64,000 nucleotides of DNA from Afipia massiliensis (GCF_001006325.2 NZ_LBIA02000001.1:2977501-3041500), one strand, 5' to 3'; counted from the stretch's first letter, positions 33,572 to 44,602 are shown. The notes: generated by a model from the sequence alone, not told the origin. Made by a program: numbers and translations.

Positions 33572-36436
33572 TTACTCCGCAGCCTGCGCGTAATCCGCCA
33601 CCGGCGGGCAGGAGCAGACCAGATTGCGGTCGCCGTGGACGTTGTCGACGCGTCCGACCGGACACCAGTACTTGTCGGTACGCGAGGTGCCGGCCGGGAA
33701 GCAGCCCTCGGCACGCGAATACGGCCGGTCCCACTTGTCCTCCGCGATGTCGTGCACGGTGTGCGGCGCGTGGCGCAGCGGCGACGCCTCGATTTTGAAA
33801 CGCCCGGATTCGACGTCGGCGATCTCGCGGCGGATCGCGATCATGGCGTCACAGAAGCGATCGAGCTCGGCCTTCGATTCGGATTCCGTCGGCTCGATCA
33901 TCAGTGTGCCCGGCACCGGGAAGCTCATGGTCGGGGCATGGAAGCCGTAGTCGATCAGGCGCTTGGCGATGTCGTCCACGGTGACGCCGGATCCCGCCTT
34001 GAGCCCGCGCGGATCGACGATGCATTCGTGCGCCACGCGGCCGTTGTGGTTGCGATACAGTACCGGAAAATACGGATCGAGACGTTTGGCGATGTAGTTC
34101 GCGTTCAGGATCGCGACTTCCGTGGCGCGGGTCAGGCCTTCGCCGCCCATCATCAGGATGTAGATGTAGGAGATCACAAGGATCGACGCCGATCCGTAAG
34201 GCGCGGCCGACACGGGACCAACCGCAGCGTCCCTATCGTTTGTGATATTCGCCGGAAGGAACGGCGCGAGGTGCTTCTTCACGCCGATCGGGCCCATGCC
34301 GGGGCCGCCGCCGCCGTGCGGGATGCAAAACGTCTTGTGCAGGTTGAGATGGCTGACGTCCGCGCCGTAGTCGCCGGGCCGCGCGAGTCCGACCTGCGCG
34401 TTGAGGTTCGCGCCGTCGAGATAGACCTGTCCGCCGTGGCCATGAACGATGTCGCAGATCTCGCGGATGTGTTCCTCGAACACGCCGTGGGTCGAGGGAT
34501 AGGTGATCATTACTGCGGCGAGGTCGTTCGCGTGCTCGTCGGCCTTCTTGCGCAGGTCTTCCACGTCGACGTCGCCGCGCGCGTCGCAGGCGACGACAAC
34601 CACGTCCATGCCGACCATGCTGGCGGACGCGGGGTTGGTGCCGTGGGCCGAGGAGGGGATGAGGCATATCTTGCGGTGCGGCTCGTTGCGCGAGGCGTGA
34701 TAGGCGCGGATCGCCAGCAGCCCGGCATATTCGCCCTGCGCGCCGGAATTCGGCTGCAGCGACACCGCGTCATAGCCGGTGATGTCGGCGAGCCACTTCT
34801 CCAGCGTGCCGAACATGGTGTGATAGCCGGCGGCCTGTTCCTTCGGCGCGAACGGATGCAATCCGCCGAATTCGGGCCAGGTCACCGGGATCATTTCGGT
34901 GGTGGCGTTCAGCTTCATGGTGCAGGAGCCGAGCGGGATCATGGCACGGTCGAGCGCGAGATCGCGGTCTGAGAGTTTGCGCATGTAGCGCAGCAGTTCG
35001 GTTTCTGAGCGGTGCTCGTGGAACACCGGATGGGTCAAGAACTTGCTGGTGCGCGCGAGAGTGGACGGCAACGCGTCGCGCGCCTCCTTCTCGATGTCGG
35101 CATAAACAAGATTGCCGCCGAAGGTGCGCCACACGCTCTCGATGATCGCAGGCGTCGTGGTCTCATCCAGCGCGATGCTGACGGTGGTTTCATCGAGCCG
35201 CAGATTGACCTGCTCATGCGCGGCGTGGGAGATGATCGCCTGCCGCTGGCCGTTCACGGCCACTGTGACCGTGTCGAAGTAGCTGTCGTTCAGCGGCGCG
35301 AAGCCGAGCTTGCGCAAGCCGGTCGCCAGAACTGTTGTGCGCCGATGTACGGTGCGCGCGATATGCGTCAGTCCTTCGGGGCCATGATAGACTGCGTACA
35401 TCGACGCGATCACGGCGAGCAGCACCTGCGCGGTGCAGATGTTCGATGTCGCCTTTTCGCGTCGGATGTGCTGCTCGCGCGTTTGCAGCGCGAGGCGATA
35501 GGCGGGCGCGCCGCGTGAATCCACCGACAGACCGACGATGCGGCCGGGCAGGGAGCGCTTCAGTGCGTCCTTCACCGCCATGTAGGCCGCGTGCGGTCCG
35601 CCGTAGCCCATCGGCACGCCGAAGCGCTGGGTCGAACCAATGGCAATGTCCGCGCCGAGATCGCCGGGCGAGGCGATCAGCGTCAGCGCCAGAGGATCGG
35701 CGGCGACGACGGCGATGGCGCCCTTTGCCTTCAACGCGGTGATCGCGGCGCGCGGATCAATGAGGCTGCCGTGCGTGCCGGGATACTGGAACAGCGCGCC
35801 GAAGACATCAGCCTTGTCGAGGTCACGCGCCGGATCGCCGACGATCAGCGACCAGCCGAGCGGTTCGGCGCGGGTGCGCAGCACGGCCAGCGTCTGCGGA
35901 TGCACCTCATGATCGACGAAGAACGCCTTGGTCTTCACCGAGGACGAGCGCTCGGCGAGCGCCATGGCTTCCGCCGCCGCCGTGCCCTCATCCAGCAGCG
36001 AGGCGTTGGCGATGTCGAGCCCGGTCAGATCGCAGATCATGGTCTGGAAGTTGAACAGCGCCTCCAGCCGCCCCTGGCTGATCTCGGGCTGATACGGGGT
36101 GTAGGCTGTGTACCACGCGGGACTCTCGAGAATATTGCGCTGAATCACCGCGGGCAGGACCGTGCCCGAGTAGCCTTGGCCGATCAGCGAGGTGAACACC
36201 TGATTGCGTGCGGCGATGCCGCGCATATGCGTGATCGCGTCGATTTCGCTGAGCGGCTTGCCGAGATCGAGCGGCGCCTTCAGCCGGATCGAGGCCGGCA
36301 GCGTCTCGCTCATCAGCGCCTGAAGGCTCGATGCGCCGACGGTTTGCAGCATGGCGTCGATGTCGCGCGATGAGGGGCCAATATGCCGGCGGACGAAATC
36401 GACAGCGGGTTCGGCAGGCTTGCGATGCGCGGTCAT
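33572..36436 (-). CDS. gcvP: Glycine dehydrogenase (decarboxylating), P protein
   Basis: The 954-residue single-chain P protein is complete. It begins [17 protein letters not shown] and holds two homologous halves. The PLP-binding Lys is in [20 protein letters not shown], with the Gly-rich [11 protein letters not shown] loop after it. The C-terminal half ends [16 protein letters not shown] protein decarboxylates glycine and transfers the aminomethyl group to the lipoyl arm of GcvH. The gene starts 11 bases after gcvH, forming the operon gcvT-gcvH-gcvP. Confidence 0.97.
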   Translation of the reverse strand: MTAHRKPAEPAVDFVRRHIGPSSRDIDAMLQTVGASSLQALMSETLPASIRLKAPLDLGKPLSEIDAITHMRGIAARNQVFTSLIGQGYSGTVLPAVIQRNILESPAWYTAYTPYQPEISQGRLEALFNFQTMICDLTGLDIANASLLDEGTAAAEAMALAERSSSVKTKAFFVDHEVHPQTLAVLRTRAEPLGWSLIVGDPARDLDKADVFGALFQYPGTHGSLIDPRAAITALKAKGAIAVVAADPLALTLIASPGDLGADIAIGSTQRFGVPMGYGGPHAAYMAVKDALKRSLPGRIVGLSVDSRGAPAYRLALQTREQHIRREKATSNICTAQVLLAVIASMYAVYHGPEGLTHIARTVHRRTTVLATGLRKLGFAPLNDSYFDTVTVAVNGQRQAIISHAAHEQVNLRLDETTVSIALDETTTPAIIESVWRTFGGNLVYADIEKEARDALPSTLARTSKFLTHPVFHEHRSETELLRYMRKLSDRDLALDRAMIPLGSCTMKLNATTEMIPVTWPEFGGLHPFAPKEQAAGYHTMFGTLEKWLADITGYDAVSLQPNSGAQGEYAGLLAIRAYHASRNEPHRKICLIPSSAHGTNPASASMVGMDVVVVACDARGDVDVEDLRKKADEHANDLAAVMITYPSTHGVFEEHIREICDIVHGHGGQVYLDGANLNAQVGLARPGDYGADVSHLNLHKTFCIPHGGGGPGMGPIGVKKHLAPFLPANITNDRDAAVGPVSAAPYGSASILVISYIYILMMGGEGLTRATEVAILNANYIAKRLDPYFPVLYRNHNGRVAHECIVDPRGLKAGSGVTVDDIAKRLIDYGFHAPTMSFPVPGTLMIEPTESESKAELDRFCDAMIAIRREIADVESGRFKIEASPLRHAPHTVHDIAEDKWDRPYSRAEGCFPAGTSRTDKYWCPVGRVDNVHGDRNLVCSCPPVADYAQAAE

Positions 36437-36447
36437 GCTTTTTCTCC

Positions 36448-36813
36448 TCAGGCCGTGTGGGCCTTGTAGGCGGCTTCATCCATCAGGCCATCGAGATCGC
36501 TCTTGTTGGCGATGCGCAGCTTGAAGAACCAGGCGGCCTTGCCGGGATCGGAATTCACCAGCGACGGATCGGCGGCGACGGCGTCGTTGACCTCGAGGAC
36601 TTCACCCGCGATCGGCGCATAAACGTCGGACGCCGCCTTGACGCTTTCCACCACGGCGGCGGCTTCCGCCTTCTTCAGCGTACGGCCGACCTTCGGCAGT
36701 TCAACGAACACAACGTCACCGAGTTGAGTCTGCGCGTAATCGGTGATGCCGATGGTGGCGACATCGCCGTCGATCTGGAGCCATTCGTGATCGGAGGTAA
36801 ACAGCGTGGTCAT
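36448..36813 (-). CDS. gcvH: Glycine cleavage system H protein
   Basis: The 121-residue lipoyl carrier has the conserved ESVKAASDV with the lipoylated Lys at residue 59, and the typical start [20 protein letters not shown]. It shuttles the aminomethyl group between P, T and L proteins. It lies 30 bases downstream of gcvT and 11 bases upstream of gcvP. Confidence 0.97.
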   Translation of the reverse strand: MTTLFTSDHEWLQIDGDVATIGITDYAQTQLGDVVFVELPKVGRTLKKAEAAAVVESVKAASDVYAPIAGEVLEVNDAVAADPSLVNSDPGKAAWFFKLRIANKSDLDGLMDEAAYKAHTA

Positions 36814-36843
36814 GGTGTCCTCAGCGTTCCAGTGTTGGTGTTG

Positions 36844-38019
36844 CTATCGTTTGTAACCGTTGGGCACGAACGGCATCGCAGAGACGCGCAGGGCTAAGCG
36901 CTGCCCGCGCACGTCGGCGAAGACAATCGTGCCTTCGGTGGAAAGAGGTGTCGGCAGATAACCCATCGCCACCGGAGCATTCAGGGTCGGCCCGAAGCCG
37001 CCGGATGTGACGGTGCCGATTTTGTCTGCTGATGTTTCACTGGCATAGAGCGACGCGTGCTCGCGCACCGGCGCGCGGCCCTCAGTGCGCAGGCCGACAC
37101 GGCGGCGCGATGCGCCAGTCTCGAATTCTTTCAGGATAATGTCAGCGCCGGGGAAACCTCCCATCCGTGCGCCGCCGTTGCGGCGGCTCTTTTGCACGGA
37201 CCACTCCAGTGCGCCCTCGACCGGGGTGGTGGTGGTGTCGATGTCGTGGCCGTAAAGACAGAGGCCGGCTTCGAGCCGCAGGCTGTCGCGCGCGCCAAGG
37301 CCGATCGGCAGCACCGCAGGGTCGGCGAGCAAAGTGGTTGCGAGGCGTTCGACGTCGCTTGCTGGAACTGAAATCTCGAAACCGTCCTCACCGGTGTAGC
37401 CCGAGCGCGAGACGAAGCAGTCGATGGCTCGACCAGAGATTTGCACCTTGTGCGCTCCGGCATCCATGAAACGCATTGCGGCGACCGTCGGCGCGTGCTT
37501 GCTCAGCACCTCGACCGCCTTCGGTCCCTGCAGCGCGATCAGTGCGCGGTCCGGCAGCGGCTCGATGATGCACACGTCGGAGAGATGTTGCCGAAGATGC
37601 GCCTCGTCTTCGGTCTTACAGGCGGCGTTGACCACCAGGAACAGATGATCGCCGAAATTCGCCACCATCAGGTCGTCGAGAATGCCGCCGGCCTCGTTTG
37701 TGAACTGCGCATAGCGCTGGCGGCCGCGCGGGACGGCCAGAATGTCCTGCGGTACCAGCCGTTCCAGCGCGCGGGCGGCATCCTCGACCTTGCCGGATTT
37801 CGCCGTGAGCGTGATCTGGCCCATGTGGGAGACGTCGAACAGGCCCGCGGAGGCGCGGGTGTGGAGATGTTCCTTCAGCACGCCGGCGGCGTACTGCACC
37901 GGCATTTCGTAACCGGCGAACGGCACGATCTTGCCGCCGCGCGCCACATGCAGGTCATGCAGCGGAACGCGCTTCAGCGCAGTGTCGGCAGGGGAGGATG
38001 GACGTTCGGCGGCTTGCAT
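36844..38019 (-). CDS. gcvT: Glycine cleavage system T protein (aminomethyltransferase)
   Basis: The 391-residue protein shows KRVPLHDLHVARGGKIVPFA, SAGLFDVSHMGQ (folate and substrate pocket), SRSGYTGEDGFEI and the C-terminal GTVTSGGFGPTLNAPVAMGY. It moves the one-carbon unit from the H-protein lipoyl arm to tetrahydrofolate. The start at 38019 has AGGAG eight bases upstream; the longer frame to 38061 lies in the riboswitch leader. It is the first gene of the operon and the direct target of the riboswitch. Confidence 0.96.
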   Translation of the reverse strand: MQAAERPSSPADTALKRVPLHDLHVARGGKIVPFAGYEMPVQYAAGVLKEHLHTRASAGLFDVSHMGQITLTAKSGKVEDAARALERLVPQDILAVPRGRQRYAQFTNEAGGILDDLMVANFGDHLFLVVNAACKTEDEAHLRQHLSDVCIIEPLPDRALIALQGPKAVEVLSKHAPTVAAMRFMDAGAHKVQISGRAIDCFVSRSGYTGEDGFEISVPASDVERLATTLLADPAVLPIGLGARDSLRLEAGLCLYGHDIDTTTTPVEGALEWSVQKSRRNGGARMGGFPGADIILKEFETGASRRRVGLRTEGRAPVREHASLYASETSADKIGTVTSGGFGPTLNAPVAMGYLPTPLSTEGTIVFADVRGQRLALRVSAMPFVPNGYKR

Positions 38020-38067
38020 GGTCGGGCTCCTGACAGATTCGGGACCAGTTCCCGAAATCATGCCGAA

Positions 38068-38234
38068 GCCCCATCTGTCGCTGCGCCTGAGAGTATTATC
38101 CCGTCGGCGGATGCCGCGCCGGACGGTCCGGCCGCATCTCTTTCCAGATTTCAGTCAGTCACACGGTCCGTTTGCCTGAGAGTTTCCGGGGCGGTTGCTC
38201 CTTCGGCGCCGGCGCAAAGCCGATCTCTCCCGAC
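38068..38234 (-). ncRNA. Tandem glycine riboswitch in the gcvT leader
   Basis: On the minus strand the first aptamer opens GGGAGAGATCGG, runs through GCGCCGAAGGAGCAA and closes with CTCTCAGGCAAA. A linker leads to a second aptamer with GGAAAGAGATG, GGCATCCGCCGACGGGATAA and ACTCTCAGGCG. These are the conserved P1-P3 and core words of the glycine riboswitch, which binds glycine (often in cooperation) and usually turns on gcv expression. The P1 strand of the second aptamer is less canonical. It lies 50 bases before gcvT. Confidence 0.95.
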
Positions 38235-38458
38235 GTGACTTGTCAGCTTAGCATATAGCTCACATAAGCAGGGAAACACGCCTTTCGAGGCCCTGTCAAC
38301 GCAACTGCGAGATTATCAACGGGCTTCGCGGCACCATTGAGACGGCTTGCAAGCCGCTGATCTGGTGCACACTTTCTGGACATTGCTGGCCCGTTCCGTC
38401 TAGAAACGGGGCAGGACAAACCGCGCTGCACGCGTCATTGAAGGCGGGCTGCGCGGGA

Positions 38459-38576
38459 AAGCGTTTTCGAGCGAAGTGGGACCCGGTTCGCGTGAAGAAA
38501 ACGCGCCAAGACAAAAGAGCGTTTTCGGGCGAAACGGCGAGCGTTTTGCGTGACGAAAATGCATCAGAACATCAGA
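38459..38576 (+). repeat. 58-base direct tandem repeat, GCGTTTTC/GAAAACGC type
   Basis: Unit one (38461-38518) and unit two (38519-38576) align without gaps over 58 bases, sharing GCGTTTTCG-GCGAA, TT-GCGTGA-GAAAA and CA-ACA. In unit one the ends GCGTTTTC and GAAAACGC pair perfectly; unit two has GAAAATGC, a G-T pair. The unit is a common dispersed repeat of Bradyrhizobium-family genomes. It lies just before alaS. Confidence 0.75.
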
Positions 38577-38600
38577 GCTTTTGGGCGCGATTGGACGATT

Positions 38601-41267
38601 ATGAGCGGCGTTAACGAGATCAGGTCGGCGTATCTGAATTATTTCGCGAAAAACGGTCACGAGATCGTGCCGTCTTCGCCGCTGGTTCCGCGCAACGACC
38701 CGACATTGATGTTCACCAATGCGGGCATGGTACAGTTTAAGAACGTGTTCACGGGTCTTGAGAAGCGGCCCTATGAGCGCGCGACCTCGTCGCAGAAATG
38801 CGTCCGCGCCGGCGGCAAGCACAACGATCTCGACAATGTCGGCTACACCGCGCGCCATCACACCTTCTTCGAGATGCTCGGGAACTTCTCGTTCGGCGAT
38901 TATTTCAAAGAGCGCGCGATCGAACTTGCCTGGAATTTGATCACCAAGGAGTACGGCCTCCCGAAGGACAGGCTGCTTGTCACGGTTTATTCCGAGGATG
39001 AGGACGCGGCGAAACTCTGGAAAAAGATCGCGGGCCTGCCCGAATCGAAAATTATCCGGATCGGGACGTCGGACAATTTCTGGCAGATGGGCGACACCGG
39101 CCCCTGCGGTCCGTGTTCCGAAATCTTCTTCGACCACGGCGACAAGATCTGGGGCGGCCCTCCCGGTTCGCCCGAGGAAGACGGCGACCGCTTTATCGAG
39201 ATCTGGAATCTCGTGTTCATGCAGTTCGATCAGATCGCGCCCGGCAACCGCGTCGCGCTGCCGAAGCCGTCGATCGACACCGGCATGGGTCTGGAGCGCA
39301 TCGCTGCCGTCCTTCAGGGCAAGCATGACAACTACGAGATCGATCTGTTCGTCGCATTGATCCGCGCCATTGCAGAGTTGACCGGCGCCGATCCGCAGGG
39401 CGAACAAAAAGCGTCGCTGCGTGTGATCGCTGACCATCTGCGCGCGTCGTCGTTCCTGATTTCCGATGGCGTGCTGCCGTCCAACGAAGGCCGCGGCTAC
39501 GTGCTGCGCCGGATCATGCGCCGCGCGATGCGTCACGGGCAGTTGCTCGGGGCGAAAGAGCCGCTGATGTATCGCCTCGTCTGGGCGCTGGTGCGCGAGA
39601 TGGGCCAGGCCTATCCCGAACTGGTGCGCGCCGAGAACCTGATCGAGGAAACGCTGAAGCTGGAGGAAACCCGTTTCCGCAAGACACTGGATCGCGGCCT
39701 CACAATTCTGGACGAGAAAAGCGCGTCGCTGAAGAAGGGCGATATGTTCGACGGCGAGACCGCGTTCACGCTGTACGACACCTATGGCTTTCCGCTCGAT
39801 CTCACACAGGACGCGCTGCGCAACCGCGGCATCGGCGTCGACATCGCCTCGTTCACCGACGCGATGGAACAGCAGCGCAAGAAGGCGCGCGCGGCGTGGG
39901 CCGGGTCCGGTGACACCGCGACCGAGAATATCTGGTTTCCGTTGCGCGAGAAACTCGGCGCGAGTGAGTTCTTGGGCTACGACACAGAGATCGCCGAAGG
40001 CGTCGTCACCGCTCTGGTGAAGGACGGCAAGGAGATCGAAGCTGCCGCGACCGGCGACAGCGTCGCGATCGTCATGAACCAGACGCCGTTCTATGCGGAA
40101 TCTGGCGGTCAGGTCGGCGACACCGGAATTTTGAGCGGTGATGGCGTGCGTGTGCGCGTCACCGACACCCAGAAGAAGGCGGGCGATCTTTACGTGCATC
40201 TCGGCACCGTCGAGCAGGGCACGCTGAAGCTCGATCTACCCTTGCAACTTGAAGTCGATCACGCGCGGCGGACGTCGATCCGCGCCAACCACTCCGCCAC
40301 GCATTTGCTGCACGAAGCGTTGCGTCAGGTGCTGGGCGATCACATCGCGCAGCGCGGTTCGCTGGTTGCTCCCGAGCGGTTGCGCTTCGACTTCGCACAC
40401 AACAAGCCGATCTCAGCTGATGAACTTCGCCGCATCGAGGACATCGCCAACGATGTCGTGCTGGAGAACGGTGAAGTCCTCACGCGCTCGATGGCGGTGG
40501 ACGATGCGCGGGATTCCGGCGCGCGCGCGCTGTTCGGCGAAAAGTACGGCGACGAGGTGCGCGTGGTGTCGATGGGCGCGGGGCAGGGCAATGCGCTCGG
40601 CTGGTCGGTCGAACTGTGCGGCGGCACCCATGTGCGTCGCACCGGCGACATTGGACTGATCTCCATCAGCGGGGAAAGTGCTGTGGCCTCCGGCGTCCGG
40701 CGCATCGAGGCGCTGACCGGAAACAATGCGCGTCATGCCGTGAACGCCACTATTCACACCGCGAAGGCAGCGGCGGCGGAGTTGAAAACCACGCTGGACG
40801 ATTTGCCGGCGCGTATCGCCGCACTCGTCGAGGAACGTAAGAAGCTGGAAAACGCGCTGTCTGACGCGCGCAAGAAGCTGGCCATGGGCGGCGGAGCCGC
40901 GGCCGGCGGCGGCGCGGCTGCGACGTCCGACATCCGCACCATTGGCGATGTGAAATTCCTCGGCCGCGCCGTGCAGGGCATCGAGATGAAGGATCTCAAG
41001 AGCCTTGCCGACGACGGCAAGAAACAGATCGGCTCCGGCGTGGTCGCGATTATCAATGTCGGCGAAGACGGCAAGGCTGGCGCGGTGGTCGGCGTCACGG
41101 CGGACCTGACCTCGCGGTTCAGCGCGGTCGATCTGGTGAAGATCGCGTCGGAAGCCTTGGGTGGCAAGGGCGGCGGCGGCCGTCCCGACATGGCGCAGGC
41201 CGGCGGCCCCGATGGCGCGAAGGCGGACGCAGCGCTGAAGGCGATCGAAGCCGCGATGGGCGCTTAG
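38601..41267 (+). CDS. alaS: Alanyl-tRNA synthetase
   Basis: The 888-residue enzyme has the class II aminoacylation core ([40 protein letters not shown], the motif-3 region [18 protein letters not shown]). The editing domain contains [18 protein letters not shown] and [17 protein letters not shown] with the zinc-binding His/Cys residues. The C-terminal C-Ala domain is glycine-rich near the end. It charges tRNA-Ala and clears mischarged Ser. The start at 38601 fits family length; a frame to 38550 begins inside the repeat. Confidence 0.98.
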   Translation: MSGVNEIRSAYLNYFAKNGHEIVPSSPLVPRNDPTLMFTNAGMVQFKNVFTGLEKRPYERATSSQKCVRAGGKHNDLDNVGYTARHHTFFEMLGNFSFGDYFKERAIELAWNLITKEYGLPKDRLLVTVYSEDEDAAKLWKKIAGLPESKIIRIGTSDNFWQMGDTGPCGPCSEIFFDHGDKIWGGPPGSPEEDGDRFIEIWNLVFMQFDQIAPGNRVALPKPSIDTGMGLERIAAVLQGKHDNYEIDLFVALIRAIAELTGADPQGEQKASLRVIADHLRASSFLISDGVLPSNEGRGYVLRRIMRRAMRHGQLLGAKEPLMYRLVWALVREMGQAYPELVRAENLIEETLKLEETRFRKTLDRGLTILDEKSASLKKGDMFDGETAFTLYDTYGFPLDLTQDALRNRGIGVDIASFTDAMEQQRKKARAAWAGSGDTATENIWFPLREKLGASEFLGYDTEIAEGVVTALVKDGKEIEAAATGDSVAIVMNQTPFYAESGGQVGDTGILSGDGVRVRVTDTQKKAGDLYVHLGTVEQGTLKLDLPLQLEVDHARRTSIRANHSATHLLHEALRQVLGDHIAQRGSLVAPERLRFDFAHNKPISADELRRIEDIANDVVLENGEVLTRSMAVDDARDSGARALFGEKYGDEVRVVSMGAGQGNALGWSVELCGGTHVRRTGDIGLISISGESAVASGVRRIEALTGNNARHAVNATIHTAKAAAAELKTTLDDLPARIAALVEERKKLENALSDARKKLAMGGGAAAGGGAAATSDIRTIGDVKFLGRAVQGIEMKDLKSLADDGKKQIGSGVVAIINVGEDGKAGAVVGVTADLTSRFSAVDLVKIASEALGGKGGGGRPDMAQAGGPDGAKADAALKAIEAAMGA

Positions 41268-41298
41268 CGGACGCGCCTTCGAGGCGCATCCGCGACAT

Positions 41299-42132
41299 TC
41301 AGTGCGACATGAAGACCGGAACGGTCATCGTGGACAGGATGCCCCGCGTCGCGCCGCCGAGCACGAATTCGCGCAGGCGCGAATGCCCATAGCCGCCCAT
41401 CACGATCATGTCGGCCGAGCAATCCGCAGCGTGCGACAGGATTGAATCGGTGACATCGATATGGGACCCCGAGATGGTTTTGACCTCGGCCTTGATGCCG
41501 TGATGTTCCAGATGTCTTGCGATCTCGGCGCCGCGAACTTCGCGCTTCGGATGTTTGGCTCTCTCGGTGACGACGACCACAATTTCAACGGTTTCAGCCT
41601 TTCTCAGGAACGGTAGCGCATCGTTGATGGCTCGCGCGGCGGCGGCGCCTCCATCCCAGCAGCACAACACGTGGCCGAGCTTCAGCCCGGCTTTCTGGAT
41701 GTAGGGCACGATCATCACGGGTCGTCCGGAACTGAACAGGGCCGCTTCGATCAGAAGTTCGTTGTTTGCGCCATCCGCCCCGGACTGCTCAAGAACGCTG
41801 AGATCGAAACGCCGCGCCATCGTCGCAAAGGCTTCGCTCGGGCTGAGACCGCCTTGAGTTACAAGATGGTGCTCGGTCGAGATACGACGTCGCTGCGCCG
41901 CCATCTCAAATCGCTCGACCGCCGCGCGGGCAGACTTTTCGCTGGCGGCCAGTATTTCCGCAAGCGCTTCAGAGGGCAGGCCGGGCATCATGAAGGCCGG
42001 CATATTCACCAGGTCGCCGAAAGCAATGCAGGTAAGGTGTGCGTCGAATGCTTCGGCGACTGTGACGGCATAATCAAGAGCGGGATCATGCGGGTTGTCG
42101 CTCTCGACCTTGAGGAGGATGTCCCTGATCAT
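41299..42132 (-). CDS. Universal stress protein (UspA family)
   Basis: The 277-residue protein has a tandem-like Usp layout with an ATP-binding C-terminal domain: SADMIVMGGYGHSRLREFVL followed by GGATRGILSTMTVPV, which fits G-x2-G-x9-G-(S/T). The N-half starts IRDILLKVESDNPHDPALDY. Such proteins respond to starvation, oxidative or membrane stress. It is divergent from the Kef-type antiporter, a frequent pairing. GAGGGACCGCC gives the ribosome site. Confidence 0.9.
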   Translation of the reverse strand: MIRDILLKVESDNPHDPALDYAVTVAEAFDAHLTCIAFGDLVNMPAFMMPGLPSEALAEILAASEKSARAAVERFEMAAQRRRISTEHHLVTQGGLSPSEAFATMARRFDLSVLEQSGADGANNELLIEAALFSSGRPVMIVPYIQKAGLKLGHVLCCWDGGAAAARAINDALPFLRKAETVEIVVVVTERAKHPKREVRGAEIARHLEHHGIKAEVKTISGSHIDVTDSILSHAADCSADMIVMGGYGHSRLREFVLGGATRGILSTMTVPVFMSH

Positions 42133-42321
42133 GGCGGTCCCTCGCAGCAACGCGGGCGGAATGCCGGATCGACGCGGATCAAGCGGGTGGCAATCGAGCC
42201 CACTCAGTTGATATCTAATCTTGCACGTCGTTTTTCAATGGCCTCACCGCGCTTGGTCACTGCGGCGATGAGTAGCGAAGGATGCACTTGCATCTATCTT
42301 CTTCATGCAGCAAAATGCGGC

Positions 42322-44061
42322 ATGCATCACAATACTCCTTTGATTTCAACGGTTGTCGTCGGCCTCGTACTGGCTTTCATACTCGGCGCGCTGGCTCAGC
42401 GGGTCCGTATCTCGCCGCTTGTCGGTTATCTCCTCGCGGGCGTCGTCATGGGCCCGTTTACGCCCGGTTATGTGGCGGATCAGAACATCGCCAACGAACT
42501 CGCCGAGATCGGCATCATTCTGCTGATGTTTGGCGTCGGCCTGCATTTCTCGCTGAAGGACCTGCTGTCGGTGCGCGCCATCGCTGTCCCCGGCGCGGTG
42601 GTGCAGATCGCAGTAGCGACGCTGCTCGGCATGGGCCTCGGCTGGACGCTCGGCTGGCCGATCGGCGGCGGGCTGGTGTTCGGGCTCGCGCTGTCGGTTG
42701 CCAGTACCGTTGTGCTGCTGCGCGCATTGCAGGAGAGGCGGCTGGTCGACACAGAGCGCGGGCGGATCGCCGTCGGCTGGCTGATCGTCGAGGACCTCGC
42801 CATGGTGCTGACGCTGGTGCTGCTGCCAGCGCTTGCCGGATTGCTGAAAGGCGAGGGCGCCAATGGCCTCAGCGCTTATGCCATGGCGCAGCCGGTCCTC
42901 ATCACGCTCGGCAAGGTCGCGGCATTCGTCATCTTCATGCTGGTGGTCGGCCGCCGGGTGATTCCGTGGATCCTGCATTACGTTGCGCACACCGGCTCGC
43001 GCGAACTGTTCCGCCTCGCCGTGTTTGCGATCTCGCTTGGGGTCGCCTTCGGCGCGGCGATCCTGTTCGATGTCTCGTTCGCGCTCGGTGCATTCTTCGC
43101 CGGCATGATCCTGAGCGAATCCGAGCTCAGCCAGCGCGCGGCGAACGAAACGCTGCCGCTGCGCGATGCGTTTGCCGTGCTGTTCTTCGTGTCCGTCGGC
43201 ATGCTGGTCGATCCTGCGATTATCGTGCGCGAACCGCTGCCGTTGCTCGCGACTGTCTTCATCATCATCTTCGGAAAATCCGTCGCGGCGTTCGGCATCG
43301 TGCGCATGTTCGGGCATCCGACATCGACGGCGCTGACGATCTCGGCGAGTCTCGCCCAGATCGGCGAATTTTCCTTCATTCTCGTCAGTCTCGGGGTCAG
43401 CCTTGCGCTGCTGCCGGATCGCGGCCGCGATCTGGTTCTTGCGGGCGCGATTATCTCGATCATGCTGAACCCGCTGTTCTTCGCGCTGCTCGATCGTTAT
43501 GAGGCGAGGAAGAATGCAGCCGAGGAAGCTGCGGAGGCCGCGGCGGCAGCACAGTCCGCGCAGGACACCGCTGCCGAGGCCGTCGCAGAAGCTGCAAGGG
43601 TGTCTGCAAAGAAGAAGTCGGCCCGCGTGGAACTGCCGGTCACGGCGCTAACCAATCATGTCGTGCTGGTCGGGTACGGGCGCGTGGGAAGTGTTGTCGG
43701 CAAGTCCCTGCAGCAAGGAGACGTGCCGTTCCTCGTCATCGAGGATGATCCGGGCTGCCTCGAAAGGCTCACCGAGGCCGGGATCGAGAAGATCACGGGC
43801 AATGCGGCTGCGCCGGGAATGCTGGTGGCGGCAAATCTCGAAGGCGCGCGCGGGCTCATCGTTGCGATTCCCGATGCGTTCGAGGGCGGCCAGATCGTCG
43901 CCAAGGCGCGCGCGATCAGCCTTACGCTGCCGATTATCGCGCGCGCCCATTCAGAAGAGGAAATCGCGCATCTGAAGCATCACGGTGCGAATTCAGTGAT
44001 CATGGGCGAGCAGGAAATCGCCAAGGCGATGATCGCGCAAATCGGACTGGCAGGCGCCTAG
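42322..44061 (+). CDS. Kef-type monovalent cation/H+ antiporter (CPA2, YbaL-like)
   Basis: The 579-residue protein has an N-terminal membrane domain of about 12 helices (PLISTVVVGLVLAFILGALA to LVLAGAIISIMLNPLFFALL), including the ion-path region SVASTVVLLRAL and the late SASLAQIGEFSFIL. A linker of Ala/Glu/Lys residues is followed by an RCK/TrkA-N domain (TNHVVLVGYGRVGSVVGKSL, VIEDDPGCLERLTEAGIEK) at about 445-570. This is the KefB/KefC/YbaL type, a K+(or Na+)/H+ antiporter gated by nucleotides. The start at 42322 is the first ATG after the divergent promoter. Confidence 0.92.
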   Translation: MHHNTPLISTVVVGLVLAFILGALAQRVRISPLVGYLLAGVVMGPFTPGYVADQNIANELAEIGIILLMFGVGLHFSLKDLLSVRAIAVPGAVVQIAVATLLGMGLGWTLGWPIGGGLVFGLALSVASTVVLLRALQERRLVDTERGRIAVGWLIVEDLAMVLTLVLLPALAGLLKGEGANGLSAYAMAQPVLITLGKVAAFVIFMLVVGRRVIPWILHYVAHTGSRELFRLAVFAISLGVAFGAAILFDVSFALGAFFAGMILSESELSQRAANETLPLRDAFAVLFFVSVGMLVDPAIIVREPLPLLATVFIIIFGKSVAAFGIVRMFGHPTSTALTISASLAQIGEFSFILVSLGVSLALLPDRGRDLVLAGAIISIMLNPLFFALLDRYEARKNAAEEAAEAAAAAQSAQDTAAEAVAEAARVSAKKKSARVELPVTALTNHVVLVGYGRVGSVVGKSLQQGDVPFLVIEDDPGCLERLTEAGIEKITGNAAAPGMLVAANLEGARGLIVAIPDAFEGGQIVAKARAISLTLPIIARAHSEEEIAHLKHHGANSVIMGEQEIAKAMIAQIGLAGA

Positions 44062-44074
44062 ACGCCTCTGCCGA

Positions 44075-44521
44075 TCATGCGGCGAGGTGCTTCTCGCGCG
44101 CGACGATGAGGTTGCGAATTGCCGTCGTGATCGGAGCGGGGCGATGCGTGGACTGGTCGGTGTTGACCCAGACCACTTCGCCGGTGGCCATCAGGTCCGC
44201 GCTGTCTTTCAGGAAGATCGCCGTCTCGAATGTCATGCTGGAACTGCCGATCCGCGCGACGCGGGCGCCGACCTCGATCTCTGCATCGAAGCGAATGGGC
44301 GCCTTGTATTCCACGACCGATTTGACGACATGGAAATCCATGCCCGTCTTCTTGGCATCCGCATACTGGTCGTATCCCAGCGCGCGGAAATATTCGGTGA
44401 TCGTGGTGTCGTAGAACGTCAGATAATGGGCGTTGAACACCACGCCCTGGCCGTCGATCTCCGAATAGCGGATCCGGAAGGGGTGGAAAAAGCTGAATTG
44501 ATCCCTGGTCATGTTCGTCAT
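44075..44521 (-). CDS. Acyl-CoA thioesterase, 4-hydroxybenzoyl-CoA type
   Basis: The 148-residue hotdog-fold protein has the 4HBT motif RIRYSEIDGQGVVFNAHYLT with the likely catalytic Asp in SEIDGQGVV, and a conserved region FDAEIEVGARVARIGSSSMT. It should hydrolyse acyl-CoA thioesters in the cytosol. The stop lies 13 bases from the end of the convergent antiporter gene. An ATG three codons later (44512) is an alternative start. Confidence 0.88.
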   Translation of the reverse strand: MTNMTRDQFSFFHPFRIRYSEIDGQGVVFNAHYLTFYDTTITEYFRALGYDQYADAKKTGMDFHVVKSVVEYKAPIRFDAEIEVGARVARIGSSSMTFETAIFLKDSADLMATGEVVWVNTDQSTHRPAPITTAIRNLIVAREKHLAA

Positions 44522-44546
44522 TCCGTTTCTTTTTAGTTCACAAGCA

Positions 44547-44573
44547 AACGGCGCAGACAGTGTCTGCGCCGTT
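44547..44573 (-). terminator. Terminator after icd
   Basis: AACGGCGCAGACA/TGTCTGCGCCGTT is a perfect 13-bp inverted repeat, 30 bases after the icd stop on the minus strand, followed by TTGCTTGTG. The T-run is weak but the stem is very strong. Confidence 0.65.
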
Positions 44574-44602
44574 GAAAGACTTGAGGTGAGGCGTGCTGCG
44601 CC

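Noticed and set aside
38400-40199. 599-codon minus-strand frame over alaS
   Set aside because: Shadow of alaS on the opposite strand; the gene on the plus strand is unambiguous.
41671-42321. N-terminal extension of the Kef-type gene
   Set aside because: It overlaps the universal stress protein on the other strand and has no homologous features; the membrane domain starts at 42322.
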